64,000 nt of DNA from SZUA-592 sp041556555 (GCA_041556555.1 JBFFIE010000005.1:1-64000); one strand, 5' to 3'; positions 26,239 through 35,833 are shown, numbered from the stretch's first letter. Made by a program: numbers and translations. Notes: a model not told the origin generated them from the sequence alone.

Positions 26239-27858
26239 TTATCTGCCGCTCACGGCACCCTCTATCTGCTTCTGGACCTTTTCCAGATTAAATGAACCCG
26301 GGCTCTGGCTCGGTGGATATTCCTTCATTGTAAGGAGGAACTTCGTGGCTAATTCTTGCAGAGGAACAAGCACAAACGGATGGTCGAGGAACCAGTCATG
26401 ATAGACATTGGCGTTGTGCTGAGCCTTTTCGAACGGGTCACGCCGCAGGTGAAACAGCAGCGGGATACGCAGTTCGGTAAATGGCTCGCGCCACACCCCA
26501 AATGCCCGGCCGCGGTTTTCGAGGAATACGGCCTTCCAGGCATCGTAACGAATAGCAACGATCTGACCGTCATCATTGACATAAAAGAACTCCTGGCGAG
26601 GCGATTCTTTTACTTTGCCGGTAAGATAATCAAGCATATTATAGCCATCAATGTAGTTACGGTATTTGCGTCCATTCAGCTTCACACCCTTCTTCAGTTG
26701 TTCCTTGATATCCGGTGCACCCGCGGCAGCAGCGAAAGTAGGCAACCAGTCCTCGTGGGCGACGATGCCATTTAGTGTCACCCCGGCCGGAAAATGTCCC
26801 GGCCAACGCACAAAGGCAGGCACGCGGTATGCACCCTCCCAGTTTGAGTTCTTTTCACCGCGGAATGGTGTAGTACCAGCATCCGGCCAAGTGTTGTAAT
26901 GCGGGCCATTATCTGTGGAGTAATGAATGATAGTATTGTCAGCAATCCCCAATTCATCGAGCACATCCAGGAACTTGCCAATGTGCATGTCGTGTTCGAT
27001 CATGCCGTCGGTATATTCATTATTCCCGGGATTTCGCCGTTCTTCCTTTACATGGGTGCGAAAGTGCATACGTGTGCCGTTCCACCAGACAAACCAGGGA
27101 TTACCAGCCTGATGCTGTTCGCGGATAAACTCGATCGCCCGATCAGAGGTTTCATCATCGACGGTTTCCATGCGTTTCTTGGTCAAGGGACCGGTATCTT
27201 CACATGTTTGCTTGCCTATTTTCCCGAAGCGGGGATCTTTCGTGGAGTCAGATTTATCCGTGGCATAACAATGCAACACGCCGCGTGGCCCGTATTTCTC
27301 ATAAAAGGTCCGCCCATCTTTCAAGACCATGTCACGAGGATAGTCTTCGTTTTCCGGTTCTTCCTCGGCATTCAGGTGGTAGAGGTTGCCAAAAAATTCA
27401 TCGAAGCCATGAATGGTGGGAAGATGTTCATTGCGATCACCCTGATGGTTTTTTCCAAACTGGCCCGTCGAATAGCCTTGACTTTTCAATACTGTAGCCA
27501 TGGTTACATCGGTTTTCTGCCAGCCTTCTTTTGCACCAGGCAGGCCAACCTTGGTCATTCCTGAACGGACCGGTACGGAGCCACTGATGAACGCAGCGCG
27601 ACCGGCAGTGCAGCTTTGCTGACCGTAATAGTCAGTGAATGCCACACCTTCTTTCGCAATGCGATCGATGTTTGGTGTTTTATAACCCATCATACCGCGG
27701 TTGTTGTGGCTGATGTTCCAGGTACCAATATCATCGCCCCAGATCACCAGGATGTTAGGCTTCTTGTCGTCAGCCTGTGCAGTTAGTGAACAAACGAGGA
27801 ACAGCAGAGACATTATAAGTGCTGTTGCAGGTTTGTGCTTTTCATCTGTCAAAGACAT
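26239..27858 (-). CDS. Secreted arylsulfatase (type I sulfatase)
   Basis: This 539-residue protein has a signal peptide (ALIMSLLFLVCSLTAQA). The sulfatase fold has metal ligands in VIWGDDIGTW and the maturation site CTAGR at residues 83-87, where Cys83 is turned into formylglycine, followed by the conserved GKNHQGD and STDNGPHYN. It would hydrolyse sulfate esters in the periplasm. CxAxR rather than CxPxR is an accepted variant. The adjacent gene encodes a formylglycine-generating enzyme with both catalytic Cys, so the pair is self-sufficient. The clear ribosome site GGAGAGAG supports the chosen start. The natural substrate is unknown. Confidence 0.92.
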   Translation of the reverse strand: MSLTDEKHKPATALIMSLLFLVCSLTAQADDKKPNILVIWGDDIGTWNISHNNRGMMGYKTPNIDRIAKEGVAFTDYYGQQSCTAGRAAFISGSVPVRSGMTKVGLPGAKEGWQKTDVTMATVLKSQGYSTGQFGKNHQGDRNEHLPTIHGFDEFFGNLYHLNAEEEPENEDYPRDMVLKDGRTFYEKYGPRGVLHCYATDKSDSTKDPRFGKIGKQTCEDTGPLTKKRMETVDDETSDRAIEFIREQHQAGNPWFVWWNGTRMHFRTHVKEERRNPGNNEYTDGMIEHDMHIGKFLDVLDELGIADNTIIHYSTDNGPHYNTWPDAGTTPFRGEKNSNWEGAYRVPAFVRWPGHFPAGVTLNGIVAHEDWLPTFAAAAGAPDIKEQLKKGVKLNGRKYRNYIDGYNMLDYLTGKVKESPRQEFFYVNDDGQIVAIRYDAWKAVFLENRGRAFGVWREPFTELRIPLLFHLRRDPFEKAQHNANVYHDWFLDHPFVLVPLQELATKFLLTMKEYPPSQSPGSFNLEKVQKQIEGAVSGR

Positions 27859-27878
27859 TTTCTCTCTCCTTTGGTCAA

Positions 27879-29024
27879 TTATTGGTTATAGATTATACGA
27901 TTTTGTTTAACTGGTATTACGCAGCGGAAACCAAGGTGATTCGTGCCCGTGGAAATCTCACCCTTACCGCGCGTTCCTACCATATAACGGGAACAATACT
28001 GATTAGTACACAGGAACGATCCGCCTCGGTGAACCCGTTTCATCTGATTGGGCTCGACCGGATCATAGGAAGTCTCGGGGCCTTGCGGGTTGTATGCGAT
28101 CTCTCCGGTAAGCGCCAATCGTGCATAGTAATCGGGCCGGTACCAGTCACTGGTCCATTCCCAGACATTGCCCGCCACGTCATAGAGTCCATAATCGTTT
28201 GGCGGGAACTGCGCAACCGGTGAGATACCCAGGTATTGATCCTCCGCAGTATCCTGGTTGGGGAATTGGCCTTGATGCACATTCGCCATCCATTTCCCGT
28301 TTTTATGAAAACTATTACCCCAGGGATAAATCTTCCCGCTCAGGCCGCCGCGTGCTGCAAATTCCCATTCGGCCTCGGTTGGTAGTCTTTTCCCGGCCCA
28401 TCTGGCATAAGCCTCAGCATCTTCATAAGCGATATGGACAACCGGATAATCTGCTCGGCCTTCCAGATTACTGCTGGGACCATATGGCTGGCGCCAGTTT
28501 GCACCTTTTACGTAGCTCCACCACTGGAAGTGATTATTGAGTGGTACCGGCTGGTTTGGTGGAGTAAACACCACGGAACCTGCCACCAGGTTTTCCGGTG
28601 GTGCACCTGGAAAATCTTCAGGTCTGGGCTTGCGTTCAGCAACAGTGATGTAACCAGTTTCTTCAACAAAGCGTGCAAATTGCTTGTTTGTGACCTCGGT
28701 CTTGTCCATCCAGAAGCCATCGACATAAACCGGGTGAATCGGCCGGGAGTCGTGCGTGGCTTGCATACCGACATCGTTCCTGTCATTACCGTAAGGATTG
28801 GCTGCACCCATGGAAAAACGACCGCCCGGGATCCAGACCATACCATCCGGTGCGGGTCCGGGCGGTGAGACCTTATTGGGAATGGTTTCCTGGAAGACTT
28901 CAAACTGCGGCGGGGGTGCTTCAGTTTTGCTGTCCAACTGTAATTTCCAACCTGCTATACCAATTGCAAAGAACAGGACAGCGATTAGTATGAATTTTGC
29001 TGCCTTAATGGGTCCCTTATCCAA
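27879..29024 (-). CDS. Formylglycine-generating enzyme (FGE/SUMF1 family)
   Basis: This 381-residue protein has an N-terminal membrane anchor (FILIAVLFFAIGIAGW) and an FGE-sulfatase domain (about residues 60-372). It includes GGRFSMGA, RLPTEAEWEFAARGG, NVWEWTSDWY and the catalytic region GGSFLCTNQYCSRY. Cys339 and Cys344 match the copper-binding redox pair of true formylglycine-generating enzymes; many SUMF1-like proteins lack them. It should oxidise the Cys of the sulfatase encoded 20 bp downstream. The start appears to be a TTG at 29024, as no ATG gives the anchor. Confidence 0.9.
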   Translation of the reverse strand: MDKGPIKAAKFILIAVLFFAIGIAGWKLQLDSKTEAPPPQFEVFQETIPNKVSPPGPAPDGMVWIPGGRFSMGAANPYGNDRNDVGMQATHDSRPIHPVYVDGFWMDKTEVTNKQFARFVEETGYITVAERKPRPEDFPGAPPENLVAGSVVFTPPNQPVPLNNHFQWWSYVKGANWRQPYGPSSNLEGRADYPVVHIAYEDAEAYARWAGKRLPTEAEWEFAARGGLSGKIYPWGNSFHKNGKWMANVHQGQFPNQDTAEDQYLGISPVAQFPPNDYGLYDVAGNVWEWTSDWYRPDYYARLALTGEIAYNPQGPETSYDPVEPNQMKRVHRGGSFLCTNQYCSRYMVGTRGKGEISTGTNHLGFRCVIPVKQNRIIYNQ

Positions 29025-29324
29025 CGTCTTTTTAACCTTTCTCGCTTGTTATGATTTTCTTTGAGTTCAATTGAACATTACCTTGGGCTCCTTCTCTACT
29101 TGGCTGTATAGGGTACGTAGGCAGCTAATATTATGAGGACTGTTAAATACAGTTATCCTTGATCAATATTTATACAGTCAAGGAAAAGCAAGGTAAAAAA
29201 TAATTATATTTGAACGTGTGTTAAATCTGAATAAGTTAAATATTCTATCATAGTTTTGTCATATTATTTATCAATTAGTTAGTTGTGATAGTTGATGTAA
29301 GTAATAAGTAATTTATGAATTTCG
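29025..29324 (+). other. Gene-free stretch between FGE and the cation ATPase
   Basis: This stretch is AT-rich with no credible ORF on either strand. It contains a perfect 12-bp palindrome GTTCAATTGAAC at 29065-29076, 41 bp upstream of the FGE start codon, which could be an operator for the sulfatase operon. Confidence 0.45.
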
Positions 29325-32018
29325 TTATTTTCTAAATAGCTTGTAACCTTCGGACATCCATAAAAGGCTGGTTGCCAGTAGCAGGAGAAACAGTCCTTCC
29401 TGCAGGCTTACCGGTTTTATTACCAGTATGTCACTGAGTACGGGAAGGTGCATGGCCGTGATATGTAATAACAAGGCTGCTATAACACTTATCACCAGAA
29501 AGACATTTTGAAACGGATTATGAAGGAACACGGATCGTCGTTCAGACCGGCTGTTAAAGGCCTGGATATTTTCAAACAATACCATTAATAACAATACAAC
29601 ATTTCGGGCCTCGTCTACTGTATGCCCGTTGGCAAGCAGTGATGCGAACATAACAAAAGAGATGGAACCAATTACCAGTGCGGATGAAAAGACACGTTCG
29701 ATCATTATCCTGTTGAAAATCGGTTCTCTTGGGGATCGCGGTTTTTGTTTTAATTCATCGCCTTCCCCGGGCTCAAAAGCAAGTGCCACGTCCTGTATGC
29801 CATTGGTCACCAGGTTTAACCAGAGCAATTGTACAGCTGTTAAGGGAATAGTGTGGCCGGACAGTAAAGAGAGAATAAATAAAACAATTTCTCCGACGCC
29901 GGTCGATAATAATAAAAAGATTACCTTTCTTACATTGGCGTATGCAATACGCCCCTCTTCTATTCCAGAGATGATGGATGCGAAATTATCATCTGTAATA
30001 ATCATGTCCGAGGTTTCGCGTGCCACATCGGTCCCTTTTTTGCCCATTGCAACACCCACATGAGATGCACGCAGTGCCGGTGCGTCATTGGCACCATCCC
30101 CGGTTACTGCAACAAAGTGACCGAGACGCTGTAATGATTGCACAATCTGTAATTTATGGTGTGGTTCAACCCGTGCAAATACTTTTGCATCTTTGACCAG
30201 GTCATCAAAAGCTGTTTGATCAAATTCTTTGAGGAGATGATTGATTTGTTGCCCGGTAACGACTTCTTCCAGAGAGTCAGCCATACCCAGATCACGCGCA
30301 ATCGCCAGTGCTGTATTCGGATGATCTCCCGTAATCATCGCGACTGATATTCCCGCATCCCGGCACTTTTTAACTGCCTCAACGGCCTCCTTGCGGAGTG
30401 GATCGATCATCCCCACCAGCCCCAGCAGGCATAATCCCTTCAGATGTTCAGGCGAAAACACCTGCTTACCACGTAAAGGGATTTCTCCATCCGCCACTGC
30501 CATGACCCGGAAACCCTGATCTGCCATGCTTTTTGCCTGAGATATGATGTTTTCCCGGTTAATTGGTACCTCACCATCCATCGTTAGCATGTGATCGCAC
30601 ATCATGACGACCTGTTCGAATGCGCCTTTGACATGCGCAATCGTCGATTTATTATTTTTATTTAATGCAGCAGCGTATCTCTGTTCTGATTCATAGGGAA
30701 TACTGGATATTTCCGGAAACTGATGTAATGACTCCTGTCTGGTAATTCCTGCTTTGTGGGCCATGACCAGGAATGCAATATCGACTGCATCCCCGTGACC
30801 AGTCCATAAACCATCATGGCGGCCCAGGAAACCTTCATTTGCCAATACAGATGCTTTTGCGATTCTCTGGATAATTGATTGAAGATTTTTATCCGGGCGA
30901 TTCCCGTTAAATTTGAACATTCCTTCCGGTATTAACCCTGCGCCGGAGATGTTCAGCTCTTCACCAGCGGGCAGGGCCAGTTTCCTTACCGTTAGTTCGT
31001 TTACAGTGAGTGTCCCAGTCTTGTCCGTTGCAATGAAAGTGCACGAACCCAGTGCTTCAACGGTCACCAGTTTTCGTGCAATCACATTTCGTTTTGCCAT
31101 TCGTCTCATGGCAATTGAAAGTGCAATAGTCATTGCAACAGGCAAGCCTTCGGGAATGGCGGCCACTGCCAGGGCTGCGATAACCATAATGACCTGAATC
31201 CAACCCATCCCCTGGGTGTATGCAGCAATGCCGATTAATAGTGACGCCATAAGCACCAGGACGGTGACTCGGAAGGTAAATCTCTCCATGCGGATCAATA
31301 GCGGCGGCTTGGTCTTGCGACGGGCAAGTAATGTCTCTGCGATCTGTCCGAGCTGGGTATGGATACCGGTATGGGAAATCACACCTACCGCACGTCCTGT
31401 TGTTACCAGTGTGCCTGTAAATGCCATATTGCTTCGGTCGGCGACAGGTGTGTCAGCTTTCAAAATATCTTCATGGTTCTTGCTTACCGGTAATGATTCA
31501 CCGGTAAGTAAGGATTCATCGATCTGAAGATTTCGGGATTCAAGCAGGCGAAGATCTGCCGGAACCCTGTCACCGGATTCAAGTAGAGTAATATCACCGG
31601 GCACGAGCTTGTCGGTTTCAATTTCATAGGCTTCCTGGTCACGTATAACCTTTGCATGTAGATTAATCAGTTGATGCAGGGATTCAGCACTTTTCTGAGC
31701 GGAATACTCCTGTATGGCACCGATAATTGAATTCAAAATTAGCACGATCATTATGAAAGAGGCATCCGAGTACTTTTCAATCGCTAATGAAGCCACTGCT
31801 GCGACAAGCAGGATATAAATCAATGGATTCAGGAATTGCTTGAAAAAAATGATGATTGGCCCAGGTAGACGAGGTCTGGGGAGTACATTCATGCCGTATG
31901 TTGCCAGTCGTTGATTTACTTCATCCAGTGCGAGGCCATGTCGACTGCTGTTTAATGCCTTCAGGACATCCGCCGTGGCTGCGGCATGAGGTTGAATTTG
32001 ATTTTTATTAAAATTCAT
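29325..32018 (-). CDS. Cation-transporting P-type ATPase (P2/PMA-like, probable Ca2+ or monovalent cation)
   Basis: This 897-residue P-type ATPase has an N-terminal cation-ATPase domain and an actuator motif TGES. Helix 4 carries AAIPEGLPV, the phosphorylation site reads DKTGTLT, and GDGANDAPAL marks the hinge. The C-terminal six-helix half carries NLVTNGIQDVALAFEPG. PEGLPV in helix 4 is the signature of P2-type pumps for Ca2+, Na+ or K+ rather than heavy metals, which use CPC. The exact ion is not decidable here. It stands alone between FGE and the copper cluster, transcribed leftward. Confidence 0.9.
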   Translation of the reverse strand: MNFNKNQIQPHAAATADVLKALNSSRHGLALDEVNQRLATYGMNVLPRPRLPGPIIIFFKQFLNPLIYILLVAAVASLAIEKYSDASFIMIVLILNSIIGAIQEYSAQKSAESLHQLINLHAKVIRDQEAYEIETDKLVPGDITLLESGDRVPADLRLLESRNLQIDESLLTGESLPVSKNHEDILKADTPVADRSNMAFTGTLVTTGRAVGVISHTGIHTQLGQIAETLLARRKTKPPLLIRMERFTFRVTVLVLMASLLIGIAAYTQGMGWIQVIMVIAALAVAAIPEGLPVAMTIALSIAMRRMAKRNVIARKLVTVEALGSCTFIATDKTGTLTVNELTVRKLALPAGEELNISGAGLIPEGMFKFNGNRPDKNLQSIIQRIAKASVLANEGFLGRHDGLWTGHGDAVDIAFLVMAHKAGITRQESLHQFPEISSIPYESEQRYAAALNKNNKSTIAHVKGAFEQVVMMCDHMLTMDGEVPINRENIISQAKSMADQGFRVMAVADGEIPLRGKQVFSPEHLKGLCLLGLVGMIDPLRKEAVEAVKKCRDAGISVAMITGDHPNTALAIARDLGMADSLEEVVTGQQINHLLKEFDQTAFDDLVKDAKVFARVEPHHKLQIVQSLQRLGHFVAVTGDGANDAPALRASHVGVAMGKKGTDVARETSDMIITDDNFASIISGIEEGRIAYANVRKVIFLLLSTGVGEIVLFILSLLSGHTIPLTAVQLLWLNLVTNGIQDVALAFEPGEGDELKQKPRSPREPIFNRIMIERVFSSALVIGSISFVMFASLLANGHTVDEARNVVLLLMVLFENIQAFNSRSERRSVFLHNPFQNVFLVISVIAALLLHITAMHLPVLSDILVIKPVSLQEGLFLLLLATSLLWMSEGYKLFRK

Positions 32019-32146
32019 AAGGAAGACAGGGGTTGCAACACATATGGAAAGTCATAAAGTCTGTTGTCAGATAGCCCAGCCTCTAATTAACCACCCGGTG
32101 TTGAGTTAATGTATAAATACTCTCTGACTGACATAGAGTGTTGTGA

Positions 32147-32284
32147 GTGAATAAAATACAAGATCTGTTTACCAGATATCCGCCCAGGTATGGCGATGCA
32201 ACAAAAAGGATTACATCATCAGATGTGGAAGACAAGGAATTTTTTATCAGAAAAAATGTCATAAATATTCTGTCCGATCTTTAA
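32147..32284 (+). CDS. Possible small protein, 45 residues
   Basis: A GTG-started frame in the gap between the cation ATPase and the Cus genes codes for 45 residues with protein-like composition (KIQDLFTRYPPRYGD, EDKEFFIRKNVINILSDL). No clear ribosome site and no family is recognised. It could be a real small protein, a remnant, or chance. Confidence 0.22.
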   Translation: MNKIQDLFTRYPPRYGDATKRITSSDVEDKEFFIRKNVINILSDL

Positions 32285-32496
32285 AGAACCTGTAAATATT
32301 GTTCACTAATTGAGTGGTCGCTGGCAGTAAGGCAGCAAAGCAAGGCATTTCTTTACGGCTGGATTCCGGCGAATCTGGCTCCAATGGGTTCAGGAAGACG
32401 GCTGGTCAAGGGACATCAGCAGGGGTGCGGATACCGCTTTTCTGATATGCGCCCGGTACTATTTCTAATAGTAAAATGGCACCGTGTATCCCCTGG
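32285..32496 (+). other. Gene-free stretch upstream of the Cus operon
   Basis: No convincing gene is seen; short frames here lack ribosome sites and known motifs. It leads into a perfect terminator-type hairpin, so an RNA leader or small RNA could be encoded. Confidence 0.35.
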
Positions 32497-32518
32497 GCCT
32501 GAAATATTCAGGCTTTTT
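32497..32518 (+). terminator. Terminator-like hairpin 60 bp before the Cus leader gene
   Basis: A perfect 7-bp stem GCCTGAA/TTCAGGC with loop ATA is followed by five T residues. It would end a plus-strand transcript coming from 32.3 kb or act as an attenuator for the Cus genes. Confidence 0.65.
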
Positions 32519-32580
32519 AACCTGGGTCTGGATTCGGTAAAAGTAATAGATTTTTTACAAAGAAGTACTAATATATAGAC

Positions 32581-33030
32581 ATGCAAAAGCACCATTTTCA
32601 TATCTTCAGAGCAATTCGCGCAAACGGAAGGCCGTTATCAAGTGGTTTACTTGCGCTCCTGCTCGGTAGCTGGCTATCTGTATTCTGTACATATTGTCTT
32701 GCTGCTGTGGATATTAATGATTTCGTTAACCATGCGGCGCACGCTTCTGATCAGCATTGTCCACCGGCTGAGAATATTCAAAACAGCGCCTATGATGATG
32801 AATCATGTCGAGGAATATGTGACTGTGATGCGGTTGCTACCATGCCCGTCAAGAAATCTGATATAAAAGCTGTCGTTGTAAAACTCAGCACAGAACATCA
32901 GTACGCCACTTTCAATCAGGATATTCAATATACCAGAAAAAATAAGAATACTTCCTGTAATAATCCTTATCAAAATCCGGAACGCTCTTATTTCCTGCCA
33001 CTCGAAAGATTCTGTGTTCTCCTGAATTAG
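32581..33030 (+). CDS. Cys/His-containing small exported protein at head of Cus operon
   Basis: This 149-residue protein has a hydrophobic N-terminal segment (LLALLLGSWLSVFCTYCLAAV) and then a soluble part with metal-ligand-like residues (AHASDQHCPP, CRGICDCD). It ends with FLPLERFCVLLN. Short, poorly conserved exported proteins of this kind often head Cus/Czc operons, but I do not recognise a named family. The function is unknown; periplasmic metal binding is plausible. A 56-bp gap separates it from the following outer-membrane factor. Confidence 0.6.
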   Translation: MQKHHFHIFRAIRANGRPLSSGLLALLLGSWLSVFCTYCLAAVDINDFVNHAAHASDQHCPPAENIQNSAYDDESCRGICDCDAVATMPVKKSDIKAVVVKLSTEHQYATFNQDIQYTRKNKNTSCNNPYQNPERSYFLPLERFCVLLN

Positions 33031-33086
33031 TTAACTTCTTCAGTATGTAAAACCGTTTGTTAGTGGTTTCACTGAAGGAGTTAGCT

Positions 33087-34364
33087 ATGGATAACAGAAA
33101 TCAGTTATTTAAAAAAATAGTTTATTTAATAATCTATCAGGCTATAAACCTGTTTTCATTGCCGTTGTACGCTGCTGATGTATTGTCATTAAGCGAGGCG
33201 GAACAACTGGCTATCAAGCTTGATCCGATCACAAAAAGTTACGTTGCACGCTCTGAAAGTTTAGCTGAACTGTCAATTTCTGACGGTCAATTGCCTGATC
33301 CACGATTAAAACTGGGCGCAGCGAATTTTCCTGTAGATACATTTGATCGTGGACAGGAGCCTATGACGCAATTGCAAGTAGGGATTCAGCAGTCGTTTCC
33401 GCCAGGCAACACACTTCAATACCGCAGGGAAAGAACGAAAGCCCTGTCTGATATTGAACAATCACGTTCCTTTGTTCGCACTCTCGAAGTATCGCGTAAC
33501 GTGCGAATTCGCTTTCTGGAACTTTACTATCAGTCTGCAGCACAGGGCATTCTTGAAGAAAACAGGTTTTTGTTTTCACAATTGCTGAATATAACCCAGC
33601 GTCATTATGCAGCAGGGCGTAATAACCAGCACGATGTTCTCCGAGCACAACTGGAACTGTCATTGATTGATAATCGAATACTGGAAACTATCCAGTCCAG
33701 GGAAACTGCAATTGCAGAGCTGGGCAAATTCATTGGACAGGAAAACTCAATCAGGCCAGTACAGGATGAGTTCCCAGACCTTGAAAATATACCTTCTTTT
33801 TCAATCATTAAGGAAAATCTTGTAAATCACCCGTTAATAAATATTGAGGATGCAGCTTTGCTTGCCAGCGATAAAAAAATCAGTGAAGTTGAGGAGCAAT
33901 TCAAACCGACTTTCAATATTGATGTGACTTATGGTGAGCGCACCGGTAAGGATTTTGAGGGTGATTCCCGGCCTGATCTTTTATCAGCGATGCTGCTGGT
34001 TGATCTGCCGATATTTACTGATAAACGCCAGGACAGGCGATTGGCTGCAGCTAAAAAAGAAAAAGTAGCCTTGCAATTTGAACGTACAGATAAACTTCTG
34101 GAGTTGAGGAGTATGGCAGAACGTGAATATGCAAACTGGAGCCGTCTGAATGACAGGCTGGAATTGTTTGAGCAACGGACAATCGCTGATGCAAAAATGA
34201 ATGTTGATTCCACACTCAGCGCCTATCAGAACGATGTAACGGACTTTACGACACTGATGCGTTCTTATTTGACGGAACTGGAAACCAGACTCGATATGTT
34301 ACGAGTAAGAGTTGAAAAAGCAAAAGTCCAGTCGAAACTGCTCTACTTGACGGGAGAATGGTAA
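33087..34364 (+). CDS. cusC: Outer-membrane efflux protein, TolC family (CusC/CzcC-like)
   Basis: This protein of about 425 residues forms the trimeric outer-membrane channel of the tripartite metal exporter. A signal peptide (residues 1 to about 30) is followed by two TolC-family repeats rich in helices (DGQLPDPRLKLGAANFP is typical of CzcC/CusC members). I chose the ATG at 33087 because AAGGAG lies 7 bases upstream; the frame extends to 33057 without support. Its stop codon overlaps the start of the adaptor gene, so cusC, B and A are one operon. Confidence 0.88.
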   Translation: MDNRNQLFKKIVYLIIYQAINLFSLPLYAADVLSLSEAEQLAIKLDPITKSYVARSESLAELSISDGQLPDPRLKLGAANFPVDTFDRGQEPMTQLQVGIQQSFPPGNTLQYRRERTKALSDIEQSRSFVRTLEVSRNVRIRFLELYYQSAAQGILEENRFLFSQLLNITQRHYAAGRNNQHDVLRAQLELSLIDNRILETIQSRETAIAELGKFIGQENSIRPVQDEFPDLENIPSFSIIKENLVNHPLINIEDAALLASDKKISEVEEQFKPTFNIDVTYGERTGKDFEGDSRPDLLSAMLLVDLPIFTDKRQDRRLAAAKKEKVALQFERTDKLLELRSMAEREYANWSRLNDRLELFEQRTIADAKMNVDSTLSAYQNDVTDFTTLMRSYLTELETRLDMLRVRVEKAKVQSKLLYLTGEW

Positions 34365-35833
34365 TGAAAAAGGTCTGGTTATTGGTGTTAGTGCTGTTCA
34401 TTGCTGTTCCGGTCGTTATTTACATGCAGTATAAATCCAATACGTCCCAGAGTCATAAGGAAGATGAAAAGGAGATTTTATACTGGGTGGCGCCTATGGA
34501 CCCGAATTATCGTCGCGATAAACCCGGCAAATCACCCATGGGAATGGAACTCGTCCCCGTGTATTCAGGTTCTGAAGAGGAGGATGCGGCTGTTGTCCGT
34601 ATCTCACCCGAAGTAGTCAACAATCTCGGTGTGAGAACAGCCAGAGTGGAAAAAAGCAAATTATCAAGGCGCATTGAAACTGTCGGTTATATTAATTATG
34701 ACGAGTCCAAGATAAGCCATGTCCACCTGCGTGCGGAAGGGTGGATACATAATCTCGTGGCTGATACCGAGGGAGAAAGAGTCAAAAATGGACAACTCCT
34801 GTTTACCCTTTATTCCCCTATGCTGGTCAATGCGCAGGAAGAATACCTGCAGGCTGTTGCCTCAGGTAACAAGACGCTTGCTGCTGCGTCCAGGGAACGA
34901 TTGCTGGCACTCGGCCTTGTAGATTCACAGATAAAAAAGGCAAGGGAAACAGGGAAACCATCACAATTTGTTGCCAGCTATGCAACCCAATCGGGTGTGA
35001 TATCAGCCCTGAATGTAAGACAAGGAATGTATGTTAAACCTGAAACAGAAATAATGTCTCTGGCCAGTCTGGATACTATCTGGATTGAGGCCGAAGTTTT
35101 TGAACGCCAGGCCAGTTGGGTTGCAAGTGGCCAGCTGGCGGAAGCCCGGATACCGGCCATGCCGGGCCAAGTCTGGAAAGGGAATGTCGATTATGTTTAT
35201 CCGGAACTTGATGCAACTACACGAACATTGCGTGTTCGACTCAAGTTTAAAAATCCTGATGAATACCTCAAGCCCAATATGTATGCAAATGTATCGATTC
35301 TGAATGAACCGGGTGGAGCTGTTATTCATATTCCCCGTGAGGCTTTGATTCATGACGGGAGAATCCCCCGTGTCATTCTTGCGCTCGGTAACGGAAGATT
35401 CAAGGCAAGACAGGTAATACCTGGAATGGAGGGTGATGGCCGCATCGAGATTATAGAAGGGCTGGATGAATCAGATGTGGTTGTCGTATCAGCACAGTTC
35501 CTGATCGATTCGGAAGCGAGTTTGAACGCAAGTTTCCAAAGAATGGAACCTCAAATGAGGAAAATGGAAACAAATAATCATTTTCATCCATATGGGAAAG
35601 GTACAGTCAATTCCATCGATCAAAAGAAACGTTTAATCAATATCAGTCATGAAGCAATTGATTCACTGCAATGGCCGGCGATGACGATGGATTTCAAGGT
35701 TGCTGATCATGTAGATCTTGATTCTCTGGATATTGGTGACCACGTTAAATTTTACCTTGCCAAGGCACCGAATGGTGATTTCTTTATAAGTAATATCGTC
35801 CCTGTCGTTACAGAGGGAAAAGATCATGATTGA
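34364..35833 (+). CDS. cusB: Efflux RND periplasmic adaptor CusB with N-terminal metal-binding motif and C-terminal CusF domain
   Basis: This 489-residue periplasmic membrane-fusion protein has a signal/anchor (residues 3-21) and a heavy-metal-binding domain (about 40-66, WVAPMDPNY and GKSPMGMELVP). The HlyD-type lipoyl, hairpin and barrel domains span about 85-390. A fused CusF domain fills the last 80 residues. The CusF copper(I) ligands keep the exact spacing His-x7-Trp-x2-Met-x-Met (HEAIDSLQWPAMTM). In E. coli CusF is a separate metallochaperone; here it is tethered to the adaptor. The ATG at 34364 has GGGAG at good spacing and overlaps the cusC stop. Confidence 0.92.
   Translation: MKKVWLLVLVLFIAVPVVIYMQYKSNTSQSHKEDEKEILYWVAPMDPNYRRDKPGKSPMGMELVPVYSGSEEEDAAVVRISPEVVNNLGVRTARVEKSKLSRRIETVGYINYDESKISHVHLRAEGWIHNLVADTEGERVKNGQLLFTLYSPMLVNAQEEYLQAVASGNKTLAAASRERLLALGLVDSQIKKARETGKPSQFVASYATQSGVISALNVRQGMYVKPETEIMSLASLDTIWIEAEVFERQASWVASGQLAEARIPAMPGQVWKGNVDYVYPELDATTRTLRVRLKFKNPDEYLKPNMYANVSILNEPGGAVIHIPREALIHDGRIPRVILALGNGRFKARQVIPGMEGDGRIEIIEGLDESDVVVVSAQFLIDSEASLNASFQRMEPQMRKMETNNHFHPYGKGTVNSIDQKKRLINISHEAIDSLQWPAMTMDFKVADHVDLDSLDIGDHVKFYLAKAPNGDFFISNIVPVVTEGKDHD

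Noticed and set aside
26899..27564. 221-codon plus-strand ORF opposite the sulfatase
   Set aside because: It is an antisense frame over a well-supported sulfatase gene.
32384..32578. 64-codon ORF upstream of the Cus genes
   Set aside because: It spans a perfect terminator-type hairpin, lacks a ribosome site and has no recognisable motif.
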